In this document: one piece after another, positions 11,116 through 23,228 of the stretch | How positions within the stretch are numbered: position 1 is the first letter of the stretch | Layout of the letters: each line of letters starts with the position of its first letter | DNA from: Agroathelia rolfsii | Lineage: Eukaryota > Basidiomycota > Agaricomycetes > Amylocorticiales > Amylocorticiaceae | DNA: 64,000 nucleotides | Direction: 5' to 3' | Assembly: GCA_018343915.1 (NCBI GenBank) | Contig: JABRWF010000007.1 | Span: 1,426,001-1,490,000 of the forward strand | Program-made: the position numbers and the translations under genes | The notes under the pieces: model-generated | Seen by the model: the letters and a program-made list of their open reading frames with translations, nothing else | What the model was told of the DNA's origin: nothing | The model's database searches: none

Positions 11116-13135
11116 TTACTCGATCGACAATTGGCGGCCAATTGGACCGCCGCCGAAATACGAAGACTGCCGCACGCCGGGCGTCGGTGGCTCTTGCTTC
11201 TGACCTGGAGAAGGAAGGCCATTTGGATATGAGTATTTTTCCCTCGGATTTAAATCTGCCAATGAAAATAAAAGAAAGGAAAAGTACCGTTGATAAGATT
11301 CATGGGGAAGACGGCTTTGATGGGTGCGTAAGACTGACCATGCATTTTGGATGCTTCTAATCCTTTGTCGAAGTCGGCGAAGCATCGGAGGCCTACCGCA
11401 AAGGTAGCCAGTAGGAGTAAGAAGGCGACCACGGCTATGTTCATACCACCACTCGGGGGTGAATAATGATATCAATGTGCAGGATAGAAGAATCTCACTG
11501 AATGTCGTCAACGTAGCACGTGTTGACAAATATTGGCTGCTTGTTGCTATCGAAAGGGGTTAGACGGTCGGTGGGAAACTACAAAAAAAAAACGGCTTAC
11601 AGGGTTCGTAAAAGCGAACGAGCTTGAAGACTGCAAGGCAGTGGTTGTCAAGGGGTAATGTTTCGTAGAATGGGAGATATACGTACGGACTAGATAAGCA
11701 ATTGTTAGCTAAGGGTTTGCAGAACTGGAATATTATTGGACTCACAGTAACCCATAGCAGCGACCATCATTGCCAATGATATTGTCATGATCCTGTACTC
11801 GATGAGCAGCGTGCATAGTGTCGATAAAATGAGCGCATACCATTTGATCTCACGTTGAACGGCAACGCCGCAGAGTATTAGTAGGCCTAATACTACTGGG
11901 ACTGCAGCAATGGTGATTCCAAACTCTGCTGTGTCTTCACTGAGCACCAAAATGAGGAGCTGTTGAAAGGGTTGAGGCTGGGATTTGGCAAAGAAGGAAT
12001 AAGATATTCCAAACCTGAATTGTGACGCCAGCAAAGGCGAAGAAGTCGAATTTGAGGAGACAGATCATGATCTGGTACCACTCGTACATGGCTGGCGACA
12101 TGCAACAGGTCAGGGGTGTAAATAAACTTTTGACGTAACTGAACAAGATGACGCACATTTCATTTTCGGGTTGGCACCCACGATATGGAAGATGGCCCAT
12201 CTGAATGATGTACACATGTCAGTTAAATGTATGATGATCCAAAAAAATAAAAACAAAAACATAGATGAATATGAATCATTACCCAAACTCATGATACAGC
12301 TCCCTGACCCAGAATACTACACCAAATAAAGACACGGCAATAACGCAGGGCACTACGATCAGGAATGGTTCGATCTTGTTGAACAGAGATCCTGGTCCGC
12401 CGCAATTCTGTAACATGAAGTATTGTCAACGTCTCTTCTACGAAAAACAGGAAGTATCATAAATACAGACAATATAGTCGAATGCCGTACGACATGATTC
12501 CGCCGTATCTTGGGCGAGGGCTGTATGTGTCTCATGAACTTGGAGGGCGGCAAAGACTATGATGGCGGTATGAAATACTTTTTTTGATATTAGACTGATT
12601 GAATTATTGATAAAACTCAGGCCGTGACATACGTATGATTCCAACTAGTTGGATGACGTTGCGCATTCTCAAGGCGTCAAAAGCCATGACGGCTTCGAAT
12701 ATTCTGCAGCCGATCAGTAAGGATGATGAGTGATCCGGGTTACGCAGAGAAATGGGGCGCACTCTGCCAAACCGAATAACGCGAGGTAACATGATATTGT
12801 CTACGAGGAGCGTCAAGGATAAGGCTGTAGAATATTGGTGGTAACACACCTTGTACCGCTGGTGACTTGATATGCCATTCTCAATGAGGGTATGTTCAAT
12901 CATAGCGAATGCAATGACGACCATGACTAAAACGATGATCGCCTCTGTGCGGATAGTTAGACGTCTTGGTAACGGGATTCCTTCGAGAAGTACTGACGGA
13001 GCATAACTAGAAATTGCACAGCAGAGTGATCGATTTAGTGTCTTGAAAAGCTGTTGTCATAAAGCGACCGTGAAACGCACCAGTCGCAATGAAGCCCTTC
13101 TGGGCTCGGGTACCGAGAAGTGGTTCGACAGCCAT
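11116..13135 (-). CDS. UPF0658-family Golgi multi-pass membrane protein
   Basis: This intron-rich gene (about 10 exons) starts at ATG 13135 (MAVEPLLGTRAQKGFIAT) and ends with GPIGRQLSIE and TAA at 11116. After splicing the strongest match is YKTISCYLALFGLAEIFEAV then MAFDALRMRNVIQLVGIILFH, typical of the UPF0658 Golgi proteins known from S. pombe (SPAC23H3.04 type). EPFLIVVPCVIAV, YEWYQIMICLLKFDFFAF, LLILVLSEDTAEF and a hydrophobic IKWYALILSTLCTLLIEYRI stretch follow. Around seven to eight transmembrane segments are apparent. Residues 40 onward only read sensibly if an intron with donor GTGCGC near 12770 is removed. A TATA-like run lies near 13272-13284, about 140 bases upstream of the ATG. 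The biochemical function of the family is unknown. The exact exon ends in the last third are less certain. Confidence 0.75.
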
Positions 13136-13637
13136 GAGAGCGGTAAGGCAAGAAAACTGAGAAAGCCAAGGGGTCTAGTAGGACTTTACAGTGTTGGCTG
13201 GTAGGGTGAAGCCTGACTGTCGGCACAGGAGAATGGCCGATGAAGTGAGATTCTGTCTGGTGATGCTTGCTTATAAATATATAAGGAGCGCTGTTGTGGA
13301 ATGCCCGGTTCGTCAGCGGACGGAGGCAGTGAGCGACTGAGCGGTTTGTTGTCGAGTGCGGGTGTTCCGTCGGCTGTGTTGGCTGCTGTAGCTGGCACAC
13401 TGGCTGATGCATGCACTCCCCCCTCGGGGCTGTGTGTCTGTCCTGTGCTGATGATTAGGGTCTCACACCGATAACAGCAGCATATATGTATATCCTACAC
13501 ACATCCATGCCTCTTGAGCGCATTCTTACTGATATATCTTATATCATAGAAGCATCTTATTCGGCAGTTGGCACTGTCCGTGCTGTGGTTCTAGTACGCA
13601 TATCAAAATTGCGGCACTAATCAAGTAATGAGCCATT
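13136..13637. other. intergenic region, promoter of UPF0658 gene and 3' side of SET gene
   Basis: It contains an A/T run with TATA-like sequence around 13272-13284 that fits minus-strand transcription of the UPF0658 gene. A C/T-rich stretch follows. Open frames here lack family resemblance and look incidental. Confidence 0.5.
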
Positions 13638-15303
13638 TCAGAATTCGTCTCCACTCCCCAGGCTTTCTATGACAGCCTTGGTGACCATCTCTTGCTCTTT
13701 CCACAATACAAACAGATTATTATAAGCCCATGGTGCCCACTCAGGCAAGCCAATAATATTACCCCTTTCACCACTTTTCTGTTGCAAGAGTGTGATGGCA
13801 CCTTGCGCTCGCTGATGTGCTTGTTGACATACTCCAAGGAGTGTTCTTCTCCAAGACTCCTCATTGTGCTGATCGATTATATCGCGCGATCCACGAATGA
13901 CGTCGAGCCAAGCGTCAACGCTCGTCGAGGACACTGGAGACACATAAAGCGCACGTAAGGCAGCAATAGTCCTGAACGATGGGTATCCCCCGGCGAGAGA
14001 TCCATGGATAGTCCAATCACTGCGATCATATTATTAGATCACTGGACTATGATGAAATACCCCCTCGCGACCAACTTACCCCCAATATCCGTTTGCCGAA
14101 AGCAAGTTCTTTTGAAAGAGGCCGCTCTCACCAGCTTCGAGAAACAGAGGCTCTATGAGATCTTGCAGATCCACCTCACCCTCAGCTTCACTTCCGGAAA
14201 GTACATTGGTCTCGTTATTCACGAACCCGTACTCTACGAACAGCTTTCTCTGAGAATGTTGGCCATATGTAATGAATGTCTCTTGATCGGATTCCAGGCT
14301 TTCTGCGTTGCAAACAAAGGTCATGCTTCCATTGCTACGGATGGCGGGTGCCGTTGGACGGGGTGCTTTAGACATGGCAGATGAGAGTGTCATTCGTGGA
14401 TGACTGGGACTATGATTAGCAAAGTCCATAACAGGGCAGAGTGTGATGTTGTCCGGGTGTGATTGAGAAGGACATATTTGATGATAGACGCAGCGAGTGT
14501 TGACTGTGATCCGGCAAGGTTTTAGGGCACCCATAAGCACTTGATGGCAAGCTATTTACCGTTAAGCCAGGCACAGAGATATTCCAGAGATCTCGCCTCA
14601 GTAGACTGGACATGTGATATGTCAAGATGCGGATGTTTATCCTGATGGAAGTCAAAGCTGAGCAAAGGTCATAAAAATGTCGATGATATTCTCACCAGAA
14701 AAGAAAATACCGCTGACTTGTCATCATGGAACCTGCTGTGAAGAACATCAAGGCTTGCAGAGACATTTGGAGGGAGCTGTTCCAATAATTTATCCTCAAC
14801 GGTTGACGCCATTCCAATCTTGCTTTTCTCCAGCCACGCCAGCGGATGGCTGGAGAAATCCCGAGGCAAAATCGATATATAAGGATCGAAGTTTTCGGCT
14901 TGATTTTGTCCAAGGTGTGTCCTAAGATAGATGTGCATAGATATCATTTGATGCGCAGATAGCGTCAACGGTTGTCCTGTATCTTTTTTGTAAATCGGTG
15001 CCAGCGTCTTGATATTCAAGAGGGCCGAGGCAGGAATGCTAAATAACACGGTTGCAGGCTGACAGGCATAGTTCTTGACCTCGGAATAGCTCGAACACGA
15101 TGTCTAGGGACTAACAGTGATCGGTTTAATGGTAAACAAGCCATGACCAGCGCCTGGAAAGAATTTGCAAGTAAATATCGGCATTTGATTCGTGACCTAT
15201 AAAAAATTAGACAACCTTTTCTTTCTCTTCTTTCAACTAAAACCTCTGTCTTCATGCCACGTTGTTTCAGCCATGACATGAGCTGCTCCCATCTTTCATC
15301 CAT
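13638..15303 (-). CDS. SET-domain protein lysine methyltransferase (RKM/SETD6-like)
   Basis: The gene starts at ATG 15303 (MDERWEQLMSWLKQRGM) and ends in SLGSGDEF with the stop at 13638. After removal of the first intron the SET domain begins with KGAGHGLFTIKPI, the usual G-x-G-L-F opening. Central hallmarks are CPVMDFANHS (the RFxNHS-type motif) and ETFITYGQHSQRKLFVEYGF, which supplies the catalytic Tyr and the SAM-pocket YG. The split SET with a long insert (PYISILPRDFSSHPLAW) and a C-terminal helical Rubis-subs-bind-like region (QQAHQRAQGAITLLQQ) is the plan of the Rubisco-LSMT/RKM/SETD6 class. These enzymes methylate ribosomal or other non-histone proteins. The substrate cannot be told from sequence. 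Six or seven small introns interrupt the gene. Confidence 0.85.
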
Positions 15304-15539
15304 TGCAAAAGGAAGAGGTACTAATAGTAGTAGCAGATATATACTAGATCTGTACTGTGCCTAGAGTTGTCAAGATGTTGGCGATACATTATAACCCAGT
15401 TATCGTTCGAACTTTGATGGTATGCATCATGATCACATGCACAAATGTAGGACTGCATGATCGGCGTGACACCTGCCGTCACACTCGATCGGACTATCAG
15501 TAATTACTTCAGAGTCTTCAGCTTCAGCACCTCAACATC

Positions 15540-16687
15540 ATGTCTGTCTTCAACGCATCTCGCCTTCTAGGGAAAACCGTCATCGTAACCGGAGCATCAT
15601 CCGGTATTGGAGCGGTCAGTCAGAGCTCCCCTTCCTTTATATTCATCTCCATCTCCATTTGGATATCCCTATATTAACCAAAGTGATAAACATCAGGCCA
15701 CTGCCGTCCTATTCGCCAAGGTTCATCCTCCCCCAGTAAATGATCAAACAGATCGCACATATAACTGTATTTTGCCATACAGGGCGGCGCAAATGTGATC
15801 TTGTGCGCTCGCCGCATTGATGCGCTGAAAAAGGTCGAAGAGGCTTGTGTCCAAGCATACAAGGAATCGGGAGTACAGCAAGGCGGAAACTTCGCCTCGG
15901 TCCAGTTGGACGTATCGGATAGATCTCAAGTCGAGTCGCTCTGGGATAGGGTTCCCAAGTCGCTGCGTGAAGTCGACATTCTCGGTGGGTATATGGTATT
16001 ACGATGAATATATACGCCTTTAATTATATACTTGCAGTCAACAATGCCGGATTCGTCGTCGGCGTTGATCGCGTGGGCACGATTGACCCCCAGAACATCG
16101 AGAACATGTTCGCCACAAACGTTTTTGGTCTGATCGCCATGACCCAGTTGTTGGTCAAAGGTAAAGAGCCAAATGCCCGAGAACTGAGAACAAGATCATC
16201 TCACAACGCAATATCTAGATTTCAAGGCTAAGAACGCCGGTCACGTTATCAACGTGGGATCGGTCGCCGGCCGTGAGCCCTACGCTGGTGGTGCCATCTA
16301 CACCGCCACCAAGCACGCCGTCAATGCATTCACTGGCTCTCTTATGCGAGAGCTGGTCGACACGTCCATTCGGGTGACGGAGGTCCAACCTGGTATGGTG
16401 GAGACCGAGTTCTCGATAATCCGCTATCGCGGAGATACGTCGGCCGCTTCCAAGGTCTACCAAGGCCTGCATCCTTGTAAGTTCTACAAACCCTACAGCA
16501 TACTGTCTATGCAAGCAACATTTTCTAATGGTCTTTTTTTTCCCATCAAAAAGTGACCGCAGAAGACATTGCCGAAGAAATCGTCTGGACCGCTGCTCGC
16601 CCACCGCACGTCAACATCGCCGAGCTCTACGTTTTGCCCGTCAACCAGGCCAGCGCTGGCATTTCGTACAGACAATCCCCCAACTAA
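15540..16687 (+). CDS. short-chain dehydrogenase/reductase, YMR226C (NADP+-dependent 3-hydroxy acid/serine dehydrogenase) type
   Basis: The gene starts MSVFNASRLLGKTVIVTGAS. It has the cofactor motif TGASSGIGA (TGxxxGxG), LCARR (the Arg following strand 2 favours NADPH), NNAGF (NNAG), the catalytic Ser in INVGSVAG and YTATK (YxxxK), and the conserved VQPGMVETEFS. The C-terminal EIVWTAARPPHVNIAELYVLPVNQAS is diagnostic of the YMR226C/Ydfg group, which oxidises L-allo-threonine, serine and 3-hydroxy acids. About six exons are present, among them a 24-base microexon at 15697-15720 between the introns 15615-15696 and 15721-15782. A cytosolic tetramer of about 275 residues is expected. The gene is convergent with the downstream Ser/Pro-rich gene across a 160-base gap holding an A20 tract. 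Confidence 0.93.
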
Positions 16688-16790
16688 TCATGGTAGACCC
16701 AAGCTATTGACATTATGTAGAGTAGAGTGAGAAACGGTCAAATCAAGCTAATGGAAATAGATGCGTTAAATACATGCGCTAGATAGGAGT

Positions 16791-16810
16791 AAAAAAAAAA
16801 AAAAAAAAAA
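16791..16810. repeat. A20 homopolymer between convergent 3' ends
   Basis: Twenty consecutive A lie 104 bases after the dehydrogenase stop and 38 bases from the stop of the opposing gene, so the tract sits in overlapping 3' regions. Its length could vary between assemblies. Confidence 0.9.
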
Positions 16811-16847
16811 GCCATGATGGCAATGCGTAATAATCCAAGTTAGCCTG

Positions 16848-19800
16848 CTATGACTTGGCTTTTTTGCCTTTGGATCTTGTCACTTTGGGAGGGATTGGTT
16901 CTGGTGGCGGAGGCGGTGGTAATGCTTGTTGATCGTCCTCATAAAGGAAGTGCTGTACAACAACTCGTTCTCGGGGGAGATCATTCAGAGGAATTTCAGC
17001 CAATGGATGATTCCCCATACGGTCGAGCTCCGTTGTCTGAAAGATTGTTGACTTAGCATACAGCTCAACTCAGCTAGTCAAAAAAAAAACCCTCCATACC
17101 TTGATTGTCTCGGAAAGAATGCCCTTGAGAGCCGACTTATCAACCAGAGCTGGCTTGTTAGGTTGAGGCACAATCTCATCCAAATGGGCGACAGAGAACA
17201 ATCCATAATTCCACTTGACATGTTTCTTCGGCGCCTTTTCCGAGTCTCGCCCCCGCAGCGGGCTCATATACTCCTCCTCGTCGCCCGCACCGAGTCGGTG
17301 CCGCAAAGGCGATTGCTGCGGTCCAGACTCCTCAGCATCGCCGGCATCACTGTCGAATCCATCGCTTCTTCTCGCCCGCCTCGCCGCGCGCTCTGACCGC
17401 TCCCGCGTCCGGTCTTCTTTCTCCTTCTGCATCATCGTCTTCACTTTCACAGTGGGGCTATCCGGCCTACGGCCCTCCTTGCGGACGAGCAACACCTCGA
17501 TTTGGGCAGACAGATAGTACTGGTTCCGTGTCGTATTCGTATTCGTGAGAGCTTTCAGAGCGACGGGATCGAGTCCGGCAAATAATGGATCTGGCACTGC
17601 AGGTGCTCGCGCTCTCCGCCTGGAGGGAGCAGCAGGCCTCGGTGCAGTTTGGCCTGCACGGGCGGATGATGCTCGTGTTCGTGTTATGCGTCGTCCTTCG
17701 AATTCATCTTGACTATCCACGTCAGTAGAAGAGGCAAGGGCTGGGATCTCAGATGCAACCTCGCCTGTATGGCATGCAGAAGCAGGGTCAGGCGGCGGCG
17801 AGGATGAAGAGGAGAACGGTTCGGGGCTGGTATTTCGGCGCATGCGTTTCGATGGGCTAAGTCCCAGCTCCCTCTCGTCGTCTTTGTGGCTTCGCTTGGA
17901 TGAGCGTTGATCGGTATGCTCCGTCGTCTCCTGATGATCCGCACTCGTCAAAGCCTTTGCTTCAGCAGCTTCCGAAGCCAGAGGTGCTCCCAGGCTTGGC
18001 AGGGAAGATTGATCCACAACGGGGCTGATCACCATTTGTTCACTTGGTCCCGGTGAGGGCATGGGCGCATTCCGAATCTCGGGGCTGATGGCCATACGCT
18101 CACTCGGTGGCGGCGAAGACATAGGCGCAACCTGGCTCGTAACTGAGTCCTCAGATTGAATGACAGGATCAACAGGCTGCAAATCCTGTTTTTCGGGCTC
18201 GGTCTTGAGTTTAGGTGGCTCTGGAGATGTCTTTTGTGAAGCAACTGGCTCTTTAGATGTAGCAGTATCTTTAGCTGGCTCTTCGTTGTGAGAAGAATCT
18301 TTGGGTGTCTAGGAGTTCATAGCAGCTAAACACTCTTGTAATACCAAACCATCTGAAGTAACGCACCAATGCCAGATTTGCAATCTTTTTGACGACAACG
18401 CTCGAATCTGACCTTACAAGTCTCGAGGGTTTAACGGTACCGGAAGTTCGAGTATACGGCTTGGCCCCAATTCTTGGTATCTTACTAGTAGCCGAGGTAG
18501 GCTCTTTGAGCGTCGACCTCGCCAAACCCGTCTGAGCTGCCGAAACAGCCTTCGGGCGAGTTGCCCTAGACGATGATGCTGTTGTGCTTCTTGGCGCTGC
18601 AACTCTGGAGGAAGAAGAGGACGGGGCGCCTGAGCCGACAGGTTTCGTGGCAGAAGGTTTCGTGGGACTGAGAGGAAACGGTAATGCTGTCTGGTTTTGT
18701 GGTCTCGCGGATGATGCAGATGACGATGGAGGTGGGCGAAGAAGTCCTCTATTCTTTATCACGGTTGATTTTAAAGGAGGTTTGATAATTGTTGTGTTTG
18801 GTATCCTACTTGATCTCGAAGGGGGCGGACGTTGGACAGTCATGCGTTCCTTTTTCTCCGATTCTTGAGGTTGAGGCTGATGCTTTTGCGCAAGCAAGCC
18901 TTTACCGGCAGGACTACGTTGCGGATCGTCTAGGGCTGGGCGTATGAACACAGGTGGTCTCACAATATTTGCACCAAACGGTCTAGAGGCCATGGAGACA
19001 GCCTTAGCAGGAGATATACTCCCATCCGCTACAGCTTCCTCCATGGTCACGCGGCGAGCAGGAGTACGTTGTAGATCCCCCCGCCCCAATGACGCTTTTT
19101 CAGGTGAATCAGACTTGGAGGGCGTTTTCGGCAGAGGAGGCCGTTGTACGTTAGCCGCTAGTAAGGCCTTGTCTATACTTGTTCTTCTCTTCGCGGCTCG
19201 CTCTCTTGGCGGTGTAACATGAACAGAATCCAACGCCTCCAAAATCTCCTCTTCCTTGGCTTGATCCGAATCGGTCTTCCCATCCAGTTGAGGCTTTGGT
19301 TGAGCCGAATCCTGTGATGGCAGGGATGACACATCTTGAGAGGATAGCGCGGGTTGTACTGAATCTGGCTCAGAAGTATACCCATTACCGTAAAACACGT
19401 CCGAACGAATACTACCATCCAGTTTAAATACTGACATGAATGTCATGCCAGTCTCTTCGGGGTGCCATGCAGCTGATGCACGAGACTTTCCTTTACCTTT
19501 GATAGGAGATCGGGATTTACTTGGCGATTGAGGTGGAGAGGCCATGGCCACATCCGGTGTATGGTCTACGTCGTTCGGCGCATCAAGAATGGAAAGAGGG
19601 GATTTGGCGTGCTTTCTGGGTGATGTACGAGATTTTGAGGGACTTGCTTGTTGGAATAACTCCCCTGCTGGTTGTGGAGGTGCTCTTGACTTGATACTCG
19701 TATCTGGAGATTCCAGCCGCAAAGCAAGCGCCTCGAGCTCAATCTTCTCGCGTTTCATACCGAGACGAGCACTCCTCCTACGCCCCGACGACGACGGCTC

Positions 19801-20546
19801 AAGGACAGCAGAAGAGTCCGAGAGTAACGGTTCTGGTGTGTGTTCGCGTGACGATCTGGAAGGACCAGCGGGAGCAACATCCATGTCATGGTCAACAGGG
19901 ACTGGGGCATTGGCGGAAAAGACAAAGTCAAAGGTACTTCGACTGGGCGCCGACGGCCCTTTAGGAGGTGCATTATCATCAAGCGCCTCCGAGTCATTCG
20001 TAACTGGCACGGGCGAAGACTGCCTCGAGTCTGAGCGTTCCAACGGTGCGCCTCCATGTGCGACATCCTCAGACGCAGACCCCGCCTCGTCTGGAAGTTC
20101 AGCCGTTTGAGGAGGAGGGGACGGATTTCCACATGCGGATAATACCCTCTCTGCCAACGCAAAAGATGGCTCTGTTGTAGATCAGATACTGAGCGAGAGA
20201 GAACTGACATTCATAAAATGAACAAACCGTCTCCTAAGCCTGTGTCATTATCAGGGGTGGCCGAGCGGGATCTCGAGGCCAATGCATCTTCCACCGCTGC
20301 TATGTCATGTTCCTCAACGTCCACTACTGGTGAAGTCCCCAAAGACTGATGCTCATCGTTTGGAGCGCCTTCCAGTATGGGAGGTTCAGCATCGGGAGGG
20401 TTTTGCTGTTCGGCAGAAGAGTCGTCCTGAGATAGTGGATTTGATTCAGAGGCTAGCAACTTCGCCACGATAGGTTCCATCGGGGTATCTGAAGGTGGCA
20501 AGGGGAAATGGTCCAGTGACAAGAGCCCATCCGAGTCAACGTTCAT
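16848..20546 (-). CDS. large Ser/Pro-rich, mostly disordered protein, unknown function
   Basis: The gene encodes about 1,150 residues in about four or five exons. The first in-frame ATG is at 20546 (MNVDSDGLLSLDHF). The bulk is low complexity: SPSKSRSPIKGKGKSRAS, repeated SPxK and TP sites, basic RRSARLG and AKRRTS patches, and SRATRPKAV. These suggest a nuclear, CDK-phosphorylated protein. A more ordered block lies near the C-terminus: DPVALKALTNTNTTRNQYY, then IEVLLVRKEGRRPDSPTVKV, an Arg/Glu-rich helix, and KHVKWNYGLFSVAHLDEIV before the final intron. The last exon gives ELDRMGNHPLAEIPLNDLPR and a polyproline PPPPPPEPIPP followed by a basic KGKKAKS end. I do not recognise the family. An opposite-strand ORF at 19544-20110 is a shadow of this gene. 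Confidence 0.7.
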
Positions 20547-20988
20547 AGAAGTGTCGTTAGCAGATTTGTTTGAACTCAAGCCAATGAAGTTTTGTGAGCA
20601 AATGAGGCAAGAAGTACAGAGTGCCGCGAGGGAGCAAGATTGTTTGAGAGCTCGTCGTCGATGATGATGGCAATGGATTACACCGTCTCATTCTACGCGT
20701 TCAACTCAAGTTCACGTGGCTCCTCAGACGCACTCAGGCTCATAGTCCTCAGTCACCACAAACAATATGCATAGCAAGGACAAGAGTTAAATTTCCGGTA
20801 TTTTTTAAAACACGACGACATTGCAAGCCATGAACAACAAGACGACAGGGCATGGTGTATGATGGTATACAGACTACGCTCCCACCATTCCACTGTTGGC
20901 CTGAACCTAACAAACGACCCATCCCCCTACGGCAGCCAGATACATTCAATGCCGTCGAAGCGCGTAACCTACGAATCAATCGTAGTAT
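20547..20988. other. intergenic region
   Basis: This spacer lies between two minus-strand genes, with the 3' end of the CCCH gene next to the promoter of the Ser/Pro-rich gene. No coding or structured element was recognised. Confidence 0.5.
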
Positions 20989-23228
20989 TTATTTCTCTCC
21001 TCCGTCGCTGGTGTGTTGGTTAGAAGACAAATCGAGGGCCTTGTCTTCATGACGAATCGGTGTCTGGTATGACAGCGAGTGCGCGTCTTGTGCCGAATTG
21101 CCTACTGAGAAACCTTTGCTAGATCCAGTTGAGCTCGAGAGTGTGTGGTTACGCCCGGGATACTTTAACTGAGATCGATTATTGTTTCCATCAGCGACGG
21201 TATGTGGGAATATTCCTGCTTGATTTTCGGCTAACCTGGGTATTCTCTTTGAAGAGCTCTTGTAACTGCTGAGCCTGCTGAGCCATTTGGGCCTGTATAT
21301 TACCAATGACATCCATCATATTCTGATCCTCTGGTGACTGCCCGGAGCCTCTCATTTGTTTACTGCGCGGTTCGTCCAAATCACTCCTATCCTGAGGTGA
21401 AAGGGATCTACGTCTCTTGCGGAGATACTCTGCCGATGGTTCTTGACCAGGCGCAGACACCGACGGATCTATCCTAGAGCTAACTAGATTGTTAGGACTT
21501 ATTTGATCCTTCCACAGATCGTATAAGCGTTCCATTTCATGAGACCTTGGAGGAGGTCCAAAACTGTTGTACCAACTATGCCTTAATGCTCCGACGCCAG
21601 AAAGAGGATCCGGAATGGTGTTATAAGGAAGGTAACCGTTCGGTTGATTTATACTGTATAGAGGTCTCTCCGCGGCTAGAGTCCCCGCAGAGTTACTGAG
21701 GGTCGAAAACGTAGAGAATAATGAAGCAAGACTAGCTGCCTTCGCATCTGCAATAGCTTTCAATGAAGCTTCCTCTTCGGCCTTAATCTGATCTATTGTT
21801 CGCTGAAGAGAGTTTTGTAAAGCATCATCTACTGCACAGGCAAATACTTCAAAAACTTCTTCAGAAACAAGACCCAGTGCTTTCAAGTCCTTATCGATGC
21901 GTTCCTTGAACTCGGAGTGCTTCGCAATTATATCCGAGAGTGTGTTTGCCACAGGAGCGGTGCCAGCCGTGGATATCTTCGATAGGGTTGAAGAAAGTGC
22001 ATTATATTTTTCCATTTTCTTTTCTTCTTCCTGGAATAGCCGCATGTCCTCAGCCAAGTCGTTTGAAAGTCTATCATTGAGGAGTCAGCATAGGAATCGT
22101 AGAATGTTCGTGACTTTCGGGACCTAGCCATACGACGGAACAGTGGCGTCAATTTTTCAGTATCGTTCTTCTTCAGAGAAGGCATTGGGAATGAATTCGA
22201 CGCAATGTTAGAAATTGGAGCCATGGTAAATTGTGCGTTTGTAATTGCATTGAGTACTGCACTAGGCAAAACTGCGGGAGATTCCGGCCGAGGCCCAATA
22301 GTAGCGGCAGGCGACGGCGCATGCGGTGGCACGGGGATCTGGTCCCGAGCTGGAGTCGAGGGCTGGAGTTGGGGTTGGGACTGGGGCTGAGGTTGAGGCT
22401 GTGGTTGAGACTGAGACTGAGGTTGGGTCTGGGGCTGAGGCTGCTGAGGTTGGAAAGCAATAGGGAGATTGTTAGGTGTTGTAGACTTTGGTGGGCTTGA
22501 AGGTATTTCATTCAAGGACAAACGAGCAGCTAAGGACTTTGTTGCCTCTGGCGCTCTAAGGGACGAAGGAGATCCTATTGAGGGATCAGAAGCAGACTTT
22601 GATAGCGCAGCAGTGGCAGAAATTGGATGGTGATGATGGAATGGCTTCCTTGGGTGTTCATGACTCGTAGACTGTAGAGGGGTTTTGAAATATGTTTTCT
22701 TTTGTGTGGTATGCCACTAACCTGAGATGCTGCACCGCGAATATCTAAAGACTCCCTTCGAGATGAATGGGAATCATTCATGGAGTCACTATGCTTGCTA
22801 AGCGGAGCATCAAACCGTGAACGAGAGTGTGATTCATGTTCATGGCGACGACCGGGTGTATGCTCATGGGATCTACCGGGCCCGCCGTCGCTTTCACGCT
22901 TATAGAAATCTAATTGTGAGAAGGGCGTAGATCGATTCTGTGAGAAATCATCCGAGCTGCGAGGATAACGCCTGGGTTCAATCACAAAACCGTCCTTATC
23001 GAGTTTGACAGGATTTCTCAAGCCTGCCTTCCACTTGGGTTCGTTTGGATGAAGGAAACTATATCGATGATGTCAATTCCAAGATGAACGTCATAGCACT
23101 ATTTCGATTTTCTGTAAAGAAAAAAAAACCATTGCGCACCCACAGCTCCTCCCCTTACTGCAATATGGCTTTTTGGGATTACCGTCATCGTCGAAAAAAC
23201 GGCAGCGAATAGTTTTGTAGCTAGTCAT
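20989..23228 (-). CDS. CCCH-type zinc-finger protein with Gln/Pro repeat and coiled coil
   Basis: The gene starts at ATG 23228 (MTSYKTIRC). The first 30 residues form a CCCH finger, C-x13-C-x5-C-x3-H (C-RFFDDDGNPKKPY-C-SKGRS-C-GFL-H-PNEPKW). It is completed across the first intron, whose splice makes the GFLHP junction. Then come an Arg/Ser/His-rich segment (SRRESLDIRG), a Gln/Pro tandem run (about 35 residues of QPQPQS-type repeats near 22370-22450), Pro/Ser linkers, a charged helical coiled coil (EDMRLFQEEEKKMEKY to FKERIDKDLKAL), a basic RKRRRSLSP patch and a Gln-rich helix near the C-terminus (QAQMAQQAQQLQELFKE). The stop is at 20989. Single CCCH fingers bind RNA or act in chromatin complexes. 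I cannot place this protein further. Length is about 640 residues. Confidence 0.75.

Noticed and set aside
19544..20110. 188-codon plus-strand ORF
   Set aside because: It lies opposite the Ser/Pro-rich gene and reads as its antisense shadow.
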